Shown here piece after piece: positions 32,389 through 43,099 of a stretch of 64,000 bases of DNA (within the stretch, counting starts at the first letter, position 1; each line of letters starts with the position of its first letter). Source of the stretch: Choricystis sp. odSpoLacu1 (Eukaryota; Chlorophyta; Trebouxiophyceae). Location of the stretch: positions 62,001-126,000 of the forward strand of contig OY253650.1 of NCBI GenBank assembly GCA_958009055.1, read 5' to 3'. A program made the position numbers and the translations under genes. Below the pieces are notes generated by a model. It searched no databases and was not told the DNA's origin. It saw only the letters and a list, made by a program, of their open reading frames with translations.

Positions 32389-32540
32389 TGGTGAGTGTTT
32401 GGGAAGGCGAAACAAACAAGCCGCGCGAGAGTGCGCTCCGACCGTCGCATCCCCCGACCCTCACATCACACCTCCACCCCGTGTTTCCCAAGCCCGCGCT
32501 CCCCTGTTCATCAGCCCTCCCCGACCCACACCAGCCCACC

Positions 32541-33595
32541 ATGCTGTCGATCGTCCGCCCCCGCCTCGCTGTGACGCCAACCGCCGCCGCCGCGCCGCGC
32601 CGCGCCCGCGCGACCGCCCCCCGCGCGTCGTCCACCCCGTCCCGCCGCGACACCCTGCTGGCCGGCCTGGCGCTGGTGGCGGCGCCGGCGCCTGCGTCAG
32701 CCGCCTCTCGCCTGCCCAAGCTGGACGCAAAACGGGTCTACAATTCGACAGAGAAAGCGGAGCAAGCGCGCGCGGCTGCCCTGGCCGCCCTCGCCCCCGC
32801 CATCACCGGCGAAAACGCGGGCAACCTGCTGCGCATGGCGTTCCACGACGCCGGCACGTGGGATGGCGCCAAGGCAACGGGCGGCGCCAACGGCAGCATT
32901 CTGCTGGAGCTGGAGCGGCCGGAGAACGGGGGGCTGAAGTACGGGGCCTCGATCCTGGTGAGTGTGTGTGTGTGATGTGTATGGGCAAAGCGCAGCGGCC
33001 GCGCTGCGTGTGTGTGGGGAGATGCGTGTGCGTGTGTGGGGTCACAAAAAACAAACAAAAAATGATCAATTTTTCAACCTCCCACCTTCCCCCCCACCCC
33101 CAGAACGCTGCCTACGCCACCATCCAAAGCCCCAAGCTGACCAAGGCCGACTTCATTCAAGTGGCGGGCGCCGCCGCTGTCGCTGTGACGGGGGGACCCT
33201 CGATCAATGTTCCTCTTGGCCGCCCCGACGCGCGCTCCGGCGACCCCGCCGGCCAACTGCCCGCAGCGACACTCAACGCGGCCGAGCTGGAGGACCTGTT
33301 CGGCCGCAGCGGGTACACCGTGCGTGACGTGGTGGCTCTGTCTGGCGCCCACACGATCGGGTCGTCCCGTGCGAACGCGCCGAAAGGGCCGATGGGGCCG
33401 ACGCCCACCGTGTTTGACAACTCTTACTTCAAGCTCATTCTCAAGGGAGGGGGCGTGTTTCCGTCGGACAAAGCACTCGTGAAAGCTCCCGAAACCAAGG
33501 CGATCGTTCAAGAGTTTGCAAAAAATCAAGCTGCCTTTTTCGACGCGTTCTCGGAGGCGTACATCAAGATGGGGTTGAAGGGGCTGGAGGTGTGA
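32541..33595 (+). CDS. Thylakoid-lumen haem peroxidase (ascorbate peroxidase-like)
   Basis: Exons 32541-32957 and 33104-33595 (phase 0), 302 aa. The leader has a stroma-type Arg/Ala region, then a twin-arginine lumenal signal: TPSRRDTLLAGLALVAAPAP followed by ASAAS as a likely cleavage site. The catalytic block is LLRMAFHDAGTWDGAKATGG: distal Arg and His are present, but Phe replaces the Trp usual in ascorbate peroxidase. The proximal His is in VVALSGAHTIGSSR, and PTPTVFDNSYFKLIL follows. It is therefore a class I-like peroxidase exported to the lumen by Tat, comparable to plant TL29/APX4, but with its catalytic His kept. The electron donor is unknown. Confidence 0.82.
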
Positions 33596-33799
33596 ACGCG
33601 TTGTTTTTGGGCGTGGGGTGAGTGGAGAGAGACACCCCCACTCTGGTCGGGTTCGTTGGTCGGGTTCGTTTTTTCGTTCTCGTTTTTGATGTCGAGTGGA
33701 GCGTTTTGTTTCAATCACACCCCACAAAAAACCCCGCGAGACAGAGCTCTCGCGCCAGCCTCTCTCCGTACCCTCACCCACCCACCCCCACACCCCCAA

Positions 33800-36700
33800 A
33801 TGGACGGCAAGCGCCCCGGCGCCCCCGCGCGCGGCGCCCCCCCCGCCAAGCGCGCTGCTGCGCCGCCGCCGTCCGGCCCGCCCCCCCCGCCCGGCCCGCC
33901 CCCCCCCACCGGCGACGAAGAAGAAGACGCCGACGTGTACGACGCCGACGTGGGCGACGACGACGTGGACGCGGGCGCCGTCGGTGAAGAGGTGGCTGTC
34001 GACGTCGCGCTCGGTGAAGCCGGGCGCAACTGGGTGCGCCCGCCGCCGCCGCCGCTGGATGCGGCCAACGATGAAATTGGTGAGAGGATGGAGAGAGAGG
34101 GAGGGGAGGGGAGGAGCGTGTGGTTTTTGGGCGCGCGTTGATGTTTTGATGGCATCATTCCATTGCGCGCGTTTGTGTTTGGGCGTGCGCGCGCCCACAC
34201 ACACTCTTCGCGCGCCCGCCATCACCGCGCGTGCCATTAAGTCGCCTGCGCTGAGCGAGAGTGCTGGGCGGGAGGCTCACGAGAGGGGCGCGGGAAGGGT
34301 GCCGCACTTTGCTTTTCTTCGACCTCCAACCCTCCACCCACCCCTCCCCACCACTCCACCCACCCATCCCCACCACTCCATCCCAGTCTTCCAACAAGTC
34401 GAGGTCGACTACTACACCGCCGCCCCTGACCCCCGCGTCCAGCCCACGAACCTGCCTGAGGTGCCGATCCTGCGGTTGTTCGGTGTGACCGCGGCGGGGC
34501 ACTCCGTCGCCGCCTTTGTCCATGGATTTGCCCCCTACTTCTACATCGAGGCGCCGCCTGGAGCGGGCCCTGACGAGTACGACGCGGTGGGGCGCGCCCT
34601 GAACGTGAGTTGGAGTGTGTGTGGGTGGGTTGGAGAAAGAGGGACGCGTCTTTTTTCCTTCTCAAAAACTCACCCACCTCCTTCCCTTCTCTCAGTCCTG
34701 CCTCGCCGACCGCAACTCCCGCTCCCGCCTCCCCCACTTTGTCACCGGCGTCTCCCTGACGTCCGGCAAGTCGGTCATGCACTATCAGCCCGGCGGGCCG
34801 CGGTCGTTTTTGAAGATCGAACTCGCGTCTCCCGCCCTCGTCGCGGGCGCGCGCTCCGCCTGTGAGGCCGGCCTCTCCATCGACGGCCTGGGCTCCCGCT
34901 CCTTTCTGACGTACGAGTCCCACGTCCTGTACGCGCTGCGGTACATGGTGGACGCGGGCATGGTGGGCGGCGCGTGGTGCACGCTGCCCGCCGGCAAGTA
35001 CGCGCCCGGCCCGCCGCCCGGGTCTCGGGGGCCGACGACGCACTGCCAGGTGTGTGTTTGTGTGTGTGTGTGATATGGAGCGTGTACGTGTGTGTTTCTT
35101 TTTTGTTTTTGTGTGTGTTTTGGTGGGGTTTTTGCTCACCCCTCCCCACCCCACCTTCCCCACCACAGATCGAGGCCCACATCCACCACTCCCACCTCAT
35201 CGCCCACCCCCCCGACGGTGAGTGGTCCCGCCTCGCCCCCCTGCGCGTGCTTTCGGTCGACATCGAGTGCGCGGGGCGCAAGGGGCACTTCCCTGACGCA
35301 TCTTTTGACCCGGTCATCCAAATTGCGTCCATGGTGTCCGTGGTTGGCGCCACCGGCCCCCCCGTCGTGCGCAACATACTCACCCTGGACACGTGCGCCC
35401 CCATCGCGGGCGCAGAGGTGATGTCGTTTTCGTCGGAGCCCGCCCTCCTCCGCCGCTGGCGCGACCTGGTGGTGGAGACCGACCCCGACATCATCATCGG
35501 CTACAACACCACCAACTTTGACCTGCCCTACCTGCTGCAACGCGCGGAGGCGCTGTCCGTGGCCGACTTCCCCGTCTTTGGCCGCGTCGCGCGGTCGCGC
35601 GTGCGCATGCGCGACACCACCTTCTCCTCCAAAGCCTACGGCACGCGCGAGATGAAGGAGATCACGATCGAGGGGCGCGTCCAGCTGGACATGCTGACCG
35701 CCATCCAGCGCGACCACAAGCTGTCGAGCTATAGTTTGAATGCTGTGTCTGCCCACTTTTTGGGGGAGCAAAAGGAGGATGTCCACCACTCGATCATCTC
35801 CGACCTGCAGGCGGGCACCGCGGAGACGCGGCGGCGGCTGGCGGTGTACTGTTTGAAGGTGCGTGGGTTGTGGTGGGTGGTGGGTGGGGTGTGGGTTGAA
35901 GAAACATAAACAAAAACCAAGATTGATGTTTCAACCTCTTTCCCCCTCTTATTTTAACCCACCCACAGGACGCCTACCTCCCCCAACGCCTCCTCGACAA
36001 GCTGATGATCATGTACAACTATGTGGAGATGGCCCGCGTCACGGGCGTGCCCCTGTCCTACCTGCTGGCGCGGGGGCAGCAAGTGAAAGTGTTTTCGCAA
36101 ATCCTGCGCAAAGCGCGCGCGCGCGGCCTGCTGGTGCCCAACTCCCGCCCCTCAGGCCCGGGGTCCGGGGCCGCCACGTACGAGGGGGCCACCGTGCTGG
36201 AAGCCAAGCAAGGATTCTACCGGACGCCGGTGGCGACATTGGATTTCGCCAGGTGAGTGAGAGAGGAGAGAGAGGGTGGGTGGGGGTGGGTTGCGTCGCC
36301 GTTTTTCTTTTCCCTCACCTCTTTCCCTGCCCACCACACCACAGCCTGTACCCCTCAATCATGATGGCCCACAACCTGTGCTACTCCACCCTCCTCCCCC
36401 GCCACCGGGCGGGGGAGCTGCCGCCCGGGGAGGTGACGCGCACGCCGGCTGGGGATGTTTTTGTCAAGGCGACCACCTGCAAGGGCATTCTGCCCGAAAT
36501 CCTGGAGGAGCTGCTGGCCGCCCGCAAGCACGCCAAGGTGGACCTCAAGGCAGCCACCGACCCGTTTGTCAAGGCGGTGCTGGACGGGCGCCAGCTGGCG
36601 TTGAAGGTGAGAGAGAGGGAGAGAGGGTTGGGGGTTGGGGGGGGGGGGGGCGTGTGTTTTTTTGTTTTGTTTTTGTTTGTCCCTTTCTCTCACCCACCCC

Positions 36701-38278
36701 ACCCCCACCCCACCCCACCAGGTCTCCGCCAACTCGGTCTACGGCTTCACCGGCGCCACCGTGGGCAAGATGCCGTGCCTCGAGATCTCCGCCTCGGTCA
36801 CCTCGTTCGGGCGCGACATGATTGAACACACAAAGAAACTGGTCACCGAGCGCTACACCACCGCCAACGGCTACCCCGCCGACGCGGTCGTCGTGTACGG
36901 CGACACCGACTCCGTCATGGTGGACTTCCGGGTGGCGGACACCGCGACGGCCATGGACTTGGGGCGGGAGGTGGCCGAGTATGTGTCGTCCACGTTCATC
37001 AAGCCCATCAAGCTGGAGTTTGAGAAGGTAAGAGGGTCGGGGTTGGTGTGTTGTGTGTGTGTGTGTTGTGTGTGGGTGGCTGGATGCGGGGCAGCGAGAG
37101 AGAGGAAAAAAGAATTATGCGTTTTATCGCCCCCTCCCCACCCCACCCCACCCCCCCACCCCCACACACTAGGTCTACAACCCCTACCTCCTCATCTCCA
37201 AGAAGCGGTACGCCGGCCTCCTGTGGACCCGCCCCGACGCCTGGGACAAGATGGACACCAAGGGCATCGAGACGGTGCGCCGCGACAACTGCGCGCTCGT
37301 GCGCAACGTTGTCTCCACCTGCCTCAACAAGCTGTTGATCGACCGGGATGTGGAGGGCGCGGCCGCCTTTGCCAAGGCCACGATCTCCGACCTGTTGACC
37401 AACCGGCTGGACTTGTCGCTGCTGGTGATCACCAAAGCGCTCGCGAAGGCGGAGTACGAGGGCAAGCAGGCCCACGTGGAGCTGGCCAAACGCATGAAGG
37501 CGCGGGACGCGGCCACCGCGCCCGCCCTGGGGGACCGGGTGGCGTACGTGATTGTCAAGGCGGCCAAGGGGGCCAAAGCGTGGGAGAAGGCAGAGGATCC
37601 TGTGTACGCGCTCGACCACTCGCTTCCGATCGACGCGCACCACTACCTGGACCACCACCTGGCCCAACCCCTGCTCCGCATCTTTGAGCCCATCATGAAG
37701 AATCCGCGCGACCTGCTGGTGGGGGAGCACACGCGGTCGGTGTCTGTGTCGACGCCGTCCGCGGCGGCCGGTGGCATCATGCGCTTCGCCAAAGTCAGGC
37801 TGTCGTGTGTCGGGTGCCGCGCTCTGATCGATGAGGGCGCGCTGTGCGACCACTGCAAGAGCAAGGTGAGAGAGTTGGATGGATTGTGGGTGGGTGGTAG
37901 AGTTGGATGGATTGTGGGTGGGTGGGAGAGTTGGATGGATTGTGGGTGGGTGGGAGAGTTGGATGGATTGTGGGTGGGTGGGAGAGTTTTTGTGTGTGCG
38001 TTTTTCTTTCTTTCTTGTGTGTTCACTCACCCTCCCCACCCTACCCGCCCCCACTCACACAGGAAGCTGAAGTCTACTCCCGCGCCCTGGCCACCACCAC
38101 CGCCCTGGAGGACGCGTTCGGCGCGCTGTGGACGCAGTGCCAGCGGTGCCAAGGCTCTCTGCACGCCGACGTGCTGTGCACCTCGCGCGACTGCCCCATC
38201 TTTTACCGGCGCAAGAAAGTGGCCAAGGATCTGGCGGAGGCGAGTGCGACGCTGGCCAGGTTCCCGGACGACTGGTGA
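33800..38278 (+). CDS. POLD1: DNA polymerase delta catalytic subunit
   Basis: Nine exons: 33800-34079, 34387-34604, 34696-35049, 35169-35858, 35969-36252, 36345-36606, 36722-37027, 37173-37865 and 38063-38278; 1100 aa, the usual length. Exonuclease motifs: [16 protein letters not shown] (Exo I), [15 protein letters not shown] (Exo II), [20 protein letters not shown] (Exo III). Polymerase motifs: [20 protein letters not shown] (A, rebuilt across intron 5), [18 protein letters not shown] (B), [13 protein letters not shown] (C). The C-terminus holds two cysteine clusters, [17 protein letters not shown] (zinc) and [19 protein letters not shown] (the 4Fe-4S site). It is the proofreading lagging-strand polymerase. 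Intron 1 is 307 nt; no gene seen inside. Confidence 0.97.
37871..37982 (+). repeat. 28-bp intronic minisatellite, four copies
   Basis: Within intron 8 of POLD1. The unit is AGAGTTGGATGGATTGTGGG followed by TGGGTGGG (last base T in the first copy). Copies are otherwise identical, suggesting recent expansion. Confidence 0.95.
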
Positions 38279-38854
38279 GAGAGAGGATGGTGTGTGTGTG
38301 GGAGAGAGAGAGGGTGGCGTTTCTTTCTCCTTTTTCAACCCTGCATTTTTTTCGTCTGTGCACTGGTCCCCCCCTTTCCCCTTTTTTATTCATCCAAAAC
38401 ATCATTTGCACGCTCCCCCGCTTCAAAAAACACATGCAAAAGCAAAGCACTTTGAAAAATCACGCCCAAAACAATTATTTTTCTCTTCTGTTTTTTGCTG
38501 CGCGCGCAAAGACACGGCGGACGAAGCGGCGCGTGTATGCGGCGGCGTCCATGTCAGTCGCGCCCTCCCCGCCTCCGCAAACGCCGCAATATCGCCCCTC
38601 ACCCCTCCCACGGCGCTATTGTGTCTGTCCGCGTGTACAAACAGGGGGGCAGCCCGGTCGGCCACCACACAACGCAAATCATTGTCGCCAGCGCGGCGTG
38701 GCGGCCCGCATGAGGGCGGAGGGGAGGGGGTGGGGTGGGGTGCTGGTGGTGGGGGTGACGGCTCGCGGTGTGGCGTCAAAAAGGAGAGAGCGAGCGAGAA
38801 AGTGGAACTCGGTGGTTTCAGTGTAACTTTGATGTTCACAGCACCCATTGATCC
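38279..38854. other. Convergent intergenic region, no supported gene
   Basis: About 575 bp between POLD1 and the gene ending at 38855. The first half is A/T-rich (3' UTR-like). Bases 38510-38720 are more GC-rich and hold short minus-strand ORFs (a 25-codon one starts at about 38553), but splice sites and family resemblance are not convincing. Confidence 0.55.
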
Positions 38855-39649
38855 TCAGTCAAAAAAGTTCTGCAGCGCCTCATAAAGATCATCTTTGTCG
38901 TCTTGGGGTGGCGGCGGCGGGTTGGCGGCCGCGTAGGCGGCCGCCGCCGCGACCGCCGCCGGCGCGCCACTGCCCGCCGCCAGGAAATGCTGGCCACTGG
39001 TGTACCCGCCCTGCGTCATCAACGCAAACTCCAAACGGACCTGGAAAGTTTTTGCACGCACAGGGAATGGCTTGATCGCCGGAAAGTCGGCGGGCAGCCC
39101 CGCCGCCACCGCCGTCGCGGCCTGCATGACCGGCGACAGCCACGCCGCGGAATCGTCCGGCAGGCGCAGCGGGGGGAACGCTGTGTTGGCCGTGAACGCG
39201 GCCTCGATGGCACGCGCGTCGTCGGGGTGCGTCGTTGGCGGCGGCTGCCGCTGCGCGAAGTCGCGCCGCGCCCGCGCTTCGGCCCCCGCCACCACGGCAG
39301 CCGCGTCGGTTGTCCCTTGCGCGATGGCGGCGGCCAGGCTGGCGGCGGCGGCGTCCAGGAGGGTGGTGTCGACGGGCGCAGAGCGGGGGCGCAGCGGCGC
39401 GGGGACGCGGGGCGGGGCGGTGGCGCGCCGCGGCGCGGGCGCCCGCTTGCCCGACCGGCGGCGGGGGAGCTTGGCGCGGGTGGGCGACGTGGCGGTGGGC
39501 TTTTTGTCTGGTGGTGGTGGTGGGGGGAGGAAAAGGGAGGTCAGAGGGGGGGGCGCGCGCTGTGTCCGAGGCCCTCTGATTCTGTCTTGGGGGTTTGCAG
39601 GCGCCCGTGTTGTCTTTCCCTGACCCTCGTTGTCGTGTTTGGGTGGCAT
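38855..39649 (-). CDS. Hypothetical protein with basic N-terminus
   Basis: Open for 264 aa from the ATG at 39649. The N-terminus starts MPPKHDNEG; a basic block follows ([17 protein letters not shown]), then Ala-rich helices, and a C-terminal part with [37 protein letters not shown] and an acidic end [16 protein letters not shown] do not recognise it. A candidate 117-nt intron (donor GTCAGG at 39624, CACCAG acceptor at 39508) is also in frame; removing it would delete a low-complexity insert and give 225 aa. The basic block suggests nuclear location, only as inference. Confidence 0.5.
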   Translation of the reverse strand: MPPKHDNEGQGKTTRAPANPQDRIRGPRTQRAPPPLTSLFLPPPPPPDKKPTATSPTRAKLPRRRSGKRAPAPRRATAPPRVPAPLRPRSAPVDTTLLDAAAASLAAAIAQGTTDAAAVVAGAEARARRDFAQRQPPPTTHPDDARAIEAAFTANTAFPPLRLPDDSAAWLSPVMQAATAVAAGLPADFPAIKPFPVRAKTFQVRLEFALMTQGGYTSGQHFLAAGSGAPAAVAAAAAYAAANPPPPPQDDKDDLYEALQNFFD

Positions 39650-39810
39650 GGCGACGCGAACGAGTGTGAACGAGGTGGAGTGGGGGTGGCGGGGTTTCGA
39701 CGAGTGTGTTTTTCGCCAGACGCTCGTTTTCGTTTCACTCTCCAATCACGCATTTCCTTTTGCGCGCGGCGAGCGGTGGGTGCTCCTTTCGCCGCGCGCT
39801 CGACCTCTAC

Positions 39811-40285
39811 ATGAACGAACCCGTGAACGAACCCGTCAAGTCACCCAACGACGGGCGGCCGGGGTGAGTATGGCAGGGTGGAGAGAGCGGGCGTGCCGCG
39901 TTTTTCAATGCGCACGATGCCTCTGACCCACCCACCCTTCCCCCAGCCCCCGCCCCTCCCCCCCCCGCCGCCGCCGTCCGCCCGCTCTGCACGTGCCCGA
40001 CGCCCTCCCCGGCGACCCGTTTCGCAGGGACACGCCCTCCAGCGGCGGCGGCTCGTCCACCGCCGCGCGCGCGCGCGCGCGGCCGCCGACCGCTCCGACG
40101 CGGCCGCCGCCCTGGCGGCCGCGGTGCGGGCGGGCGGCGTGGACGCAGCTGCCGCCCTGGCCGCGCTGAGGAGTGGGGGGGCGGTGGTGAAGACGCCGCC
40201 CAGACCTGCGAGTGGCAACGACGGCGTCGCAGACGCGCTGCTGGCGCAATGGGCCGACGGCGCGGCGTCCGCGTTGGGGCGGTAA
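39811..40285 (+). CDS. Hypothetical protein, reading frame broken at a CG repeat
   Basis: Exon 1, 39811-39863, encodes MNEPVNEPVKSPNDGRPG; an 83-nt intron with GTGAGT...CAG follows; exon 2 is 39947-40285. The first part of exon 2 reads ALHVPDALPGDPFRRDTPSS in phase with exon 1; beyond the CG run at 40064-40081 the good coding frame is another one (DRSDAAAALAAAVRAGGVDA and onward to ALLAQWADGAASALGR, stop at 40285). A two-base (or one-base) indel in the CG run would restore one protein of about 130 aa. Function unknown. The ATG lies 161 bp from a divergent neighbour. Confidence 0.5.
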
Positions 40286-40323
40286 GATGAAAAGAAGAAG
40301 AAAAGAGAGAGAGAGAGAGGAAG

Positions 40324-40385
<62 letters not shown>

Positions 40386-40590
40386 CCGCATACTACAGAA
40401 AAAGAAAGGCAGGCCCAGCCAGCGGCTCTTTGCGTGATCACGCGCGATCACGCAAGCCGGCTCTGGCACCCCTTTCTTTTTTCTTGGTGACGACACACAA
40501 TCATTGGTTCAGAGCTCGGCAGCAGCGCCACACAGAGTTTAAAACACACACACACACACGAAAACAACACGAACACCAAAAACAACCTTC
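40286..40590. other. Convergent intergenic region with CA microsatellite
   Basis: About 305 bp. A purine run is followed by about 29 CA units (40325-40383), then mixed sequence including CGTGATCACGCGCGATCACG, a short inverted/direct GATCACG motif near 40431-40452. No gene seen. Confidence 0.7.
40325..40383 (+). repeat. (CA)n microsatellite
   Basis: An uninterrupted run of about 29 CA dinucleotides in the 3' region of the preceding gene. Confidence 0.97.
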
Positions 40591-42819
40591 TCACCTTCTC
40601 CTCACCCCTTTCGCCCCACCGCGCTGGGGCTGCCTCCCAAAACTGGACAGGCCCAGCGGCGCCATGCCGCGCCACTGCATCCAGGCGACCAGCCCCACCG
40701 ACCCCAGCATGAACAGGGCGGCTGAGCCCAGGGCAGCGGCGACGAAGGCGCCAAAGGAATGCATCGGCCACTCTTTCTCCCACTTGGGCTTGCCCTCGAT
40801 GTCTTCCCCCGAGTTAGGGCCGCCCAGGTTCATGGCCAGGTAGCCGGTGACGCCGAAGACGGCGATCGCCCCCATGGAGCACGCGTTGACGAGGACGCCG
40901 AGTTTGAAGTAGGCGTTGCGAAACACGTCCAGTTCAATGTCCAGGAGAACTTCGACACCCTCCACTGCTTCAGTGACGGACGCCAGGCGATCAAAGTCAG
41001 CCACCAGGCGGGCGTGCACCGTCTCCAGCACTTGTTCCACGGCATCGCGGCGGGCGCGGGGGTCGGTGGTGGTGGTGGAGGCGGGTGGAGAGTCGGAGGA
41101 GGCGGCCGCGGCCGCGAGCGCTGCTGCCAACGCCGACACCCTGCACCCGTGCATGGAGCCGCCCCCACTCGCGGACGACCGACGTTCCAGGCGGGCGGCC
41201 AGGGCTTTGGCCACGGCCGCCGCGGCGGCGGGGGAGGGGGAGGCGCCGCCAGGGCCGACCGACGTGCGGTCCAGCGCGGCCGCCAGGGCCGCCGTCGTGG
41301 CGGGCGGGGGGCGCCCCCCCGCGTATGACCGGCGCGCCCCCGCCAGGCGGCGGAAGAGGGGGGCCCTCTTTTTGGAGGTGGGGGCATGCTTTTGGTGGGT
41401 GTGGCGGTCGGTGGGTGGGTGGCCGCCCGCGTGCGCGGCCGCTGCGTGGCCACCCGTGTGCGCGCCCACCGCCGCGTGCCCTGCCGCCTGCCCCATGGCG
41501 GCGGCGGCGTGCGCGCGGGCGGCGGGGGTGACGGCCGCCAGCGCGCGCAGCGTGGCGCCCGGGCGCTTGCCGGGGCCGCCAGCCGCGGCTGCCGCGGCAG
41601 CAGCCGACACCACCAGCGCCTCCATGTCGCCATCATCATCCAGCAGCCGCTCCAACACTTCCTTCACATTCTCCAGCTTGACGCGGGTCACCACGATGCG
41701 GGACTTGAGGGCGCGCAGCCGTTTGAGAAAGTCGGTGGTGAGTTTTGACGCAGCAGGGGTGCGCAGGCACGGCCTCGCCGCGGCCTCAATCGCGTTGACT
41801 GCGACATGGAACGCGGACGCCGTCCAGTCCAACGCGGCCTCCAGGAAGCGCAGCTCAAAGGGGGCGTCGTCAGGGAGGTGGAAGAGGGACGCGTCGTCGT
41901 CGTCAGCCGTCGCGCCGCCAAACCCGCCGCGCGGGGTCAGGCTGGGCGCTGTCGCCGGCACCGTCGGCAGCCCGGGAGGCCGGGACGCGCCCCGGGACAG
42001 GAGACGAGTCACACCCAGTCTGCGTTTGGAGGTGGCGGGGGCGGTGGTGGTGGGGGAGGGCGCGTTGCCGCGCAGGGCAGCAGATAAAGCATCCACAAAT
42101 GCTGCCACGCTGCCCCGCCCCGCGTCCGCCACCAGGGCCCAGTCCGGGGTGACGACCGCTTTGACGGTGTCCAGCCGCACGACGACGGCGGCGCCGCGGG
42201 TGAGGAGGGCGGAGGGGTACGAGTCGGCGAGGCGGGGGTCTAGCAGCCGCAGGTCTCGGGGTTCGAGCCCCAGGGCGGCGACAAGAGGCCCCCTGTTGGT
42301 GACGACGCGGTCGACAGCACCGTCGGGCGTGACGAGGGCCCAGTCGGAGGAGGCGGCCGCGCCGGCCGCGGCCGCGCCGGCGGCGGCGTCGGAAGGTAAC
42401 ACAGCCAGTGGCGCGGCCGCCGTGCTGGCGGTCGACCCCCGCACAAAGGCGGCCCCCGCCTGGGTGCGAGCGCGGCGCGGGTCGGCGGCGCGGGCGAGGA
42501 CGGCGCGCGCGTCGAGGGCGGGGGCGTCGAGGACTTGACGGGCGGCGAGGCCGCGCGGCGTGGCCGCGGGGGCGCGCACGCCGGGACCCGCCGCCGACGC
42601 TTGAGGCGGCGCCCCCGCCGCCGCCGCAGCCAGACCTGTTCCCCGACTGGCGGAGCGCGAGATGGCGCCGCCGCGGGGGGTGGGCAGCGGCGCGGTGGCC
42701 GCTGCCGGCGCGAGCGCGGCCGGCGCCAGCCGCGCTCCTGACGACGCCCGCCGCAGCGTGGGTGGGGCTGACGGGGCACCCGGGTCGACATCTGAATGGG
42801 TGCGGCGGCGGTCGGCCAT
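40591..42819 (-). CDS. CorA/MRS2-family magnesium transporter-like protein with AMN motif
   Basis: Single exon, 742 aa. A long Ala/Pro/Arg-rich N-terminus (about 170 aa) precedes the MRS2-like core: LEPRDLRLLDPRLADSYPSA, VVRLDTVKAVV, FELRFLEAALDWTASAFHVA and RVKLENVKEVLERLLDDDGD. A low-complexity insert rich in His and Ala (about residues 440-510) splits the core, then a helix ending VTEAVEGVEVLLDIELDVF leads to two C-terminal helices. The loop between them reads YLAMNLGGP, so the invariant GMN is AMN. The next gene upstream is a paralogue with normal GMN. It may be altered in selectivity or inactive; known family members conduct Mg2+ across organelle membranes. Confidence 0.82.
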   Translation of the reverse strand: MADRRRTHSDVDPGAPSAPPTLRRASSGARLAPAALAPAAATAPLPTPRGGAISRSASRGTGLAAAAAGAPPQASAAGPGVRAPAATPRGLAARQVLDAPALDARAVLARAADPRRARTQAGAAFVRGSTASTAAAPLAVLPSDAAAGAAAAGAAASSDWALVTPDGAVDRVVTNRGPLVAALGLEPRDLRLLDPRLADSYPSALLTRGAAVVVRLDTVKAVVTPDWALVADAGRGSVAAFVDALSAALRGNAPSPTTTAPATSKRRLGVTRLLSRGASRPPGLPTVPATAPSLTPRGGFGGATADDDDASLFHLPDDAPFELRFLEAALDWTASAFHVAVNAIEAAARPCLRTPAASKLTTDFLKRLRALKSRIVVTRVKLENVKEVLERLLDDDGDMEALVVSAAAAAAAAGGPGKRPGATLRALAAVTPAARAHAAAAMGQAAGHAAVGAHTGGHAAAAHAGGHPPTDRHTHQKHAPTSKKRAPLFRRLAGARRSYAGGRPPPATTAALAAALDRTSVGPGGASPSPAAAAAVAKALAARLERRSSASGGGSMHGCRVSALAAALAAAAASSDSPPASTTTTDPRARRDAVEQVLETVHARLVADFDRLASVTEAVEGVEVLLDIELDVFRNAYFKLGVLVNACSMGAIAVFGVTGYLAMNLGGPNSGEDIEGKPKWEKEWPMHSFGAFVAAALGSAALFMLGSVGLVAWMQWRGMAPLGLSSFGRQPQRGGAKGVRRR

Positions 42820-43099
42820 CGCGACGGGAGGGGAGAGAAAGCCGACCGCGCGCCGGCACAATGCCGGCGTTTTTTTTTTCTTTTTTTTTTTTCGGTGTGT
42901 AAACCTTTTCCCCACTTCTTATCAACCCCCGTCAGCGGGGTTGCGCACGCGCTTTTGTCTCACACGATTGACAGATTGTTTCTTTCGCGCGGTCATTTTA
43001 TCCCCACCCCCAAAACAAAGAAACACACCCCCCCCCGGCGCAGAAGGAAAAAGCACAGCGCTCTTTTCCCCGCGCACATACCCACCACCCCACACACTC

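Noticed and set aside
38423..38848. 141-codon minus-strand ORF downstream of POLD1
   Set aside because: Half of it runs over A/T-rich 3' sequence; no family resemblance, and no consistent splice sites for the GC-rich part.
42245..42275. tRNA-like T-loop (GGGGTTCGAGCCCC) on the plus strand
   Set aside because: It lies inside the CorA-like coding region, and no acceptor stem, D arm or anticodon arm could be placed around it.
40916..42538. 540-codon plus-strand ORF
   Set aside because: It is antisense to the recognised CorA/MRS2-like gene; low-complexity Arg/Ser/Ala content reflects GC bias.
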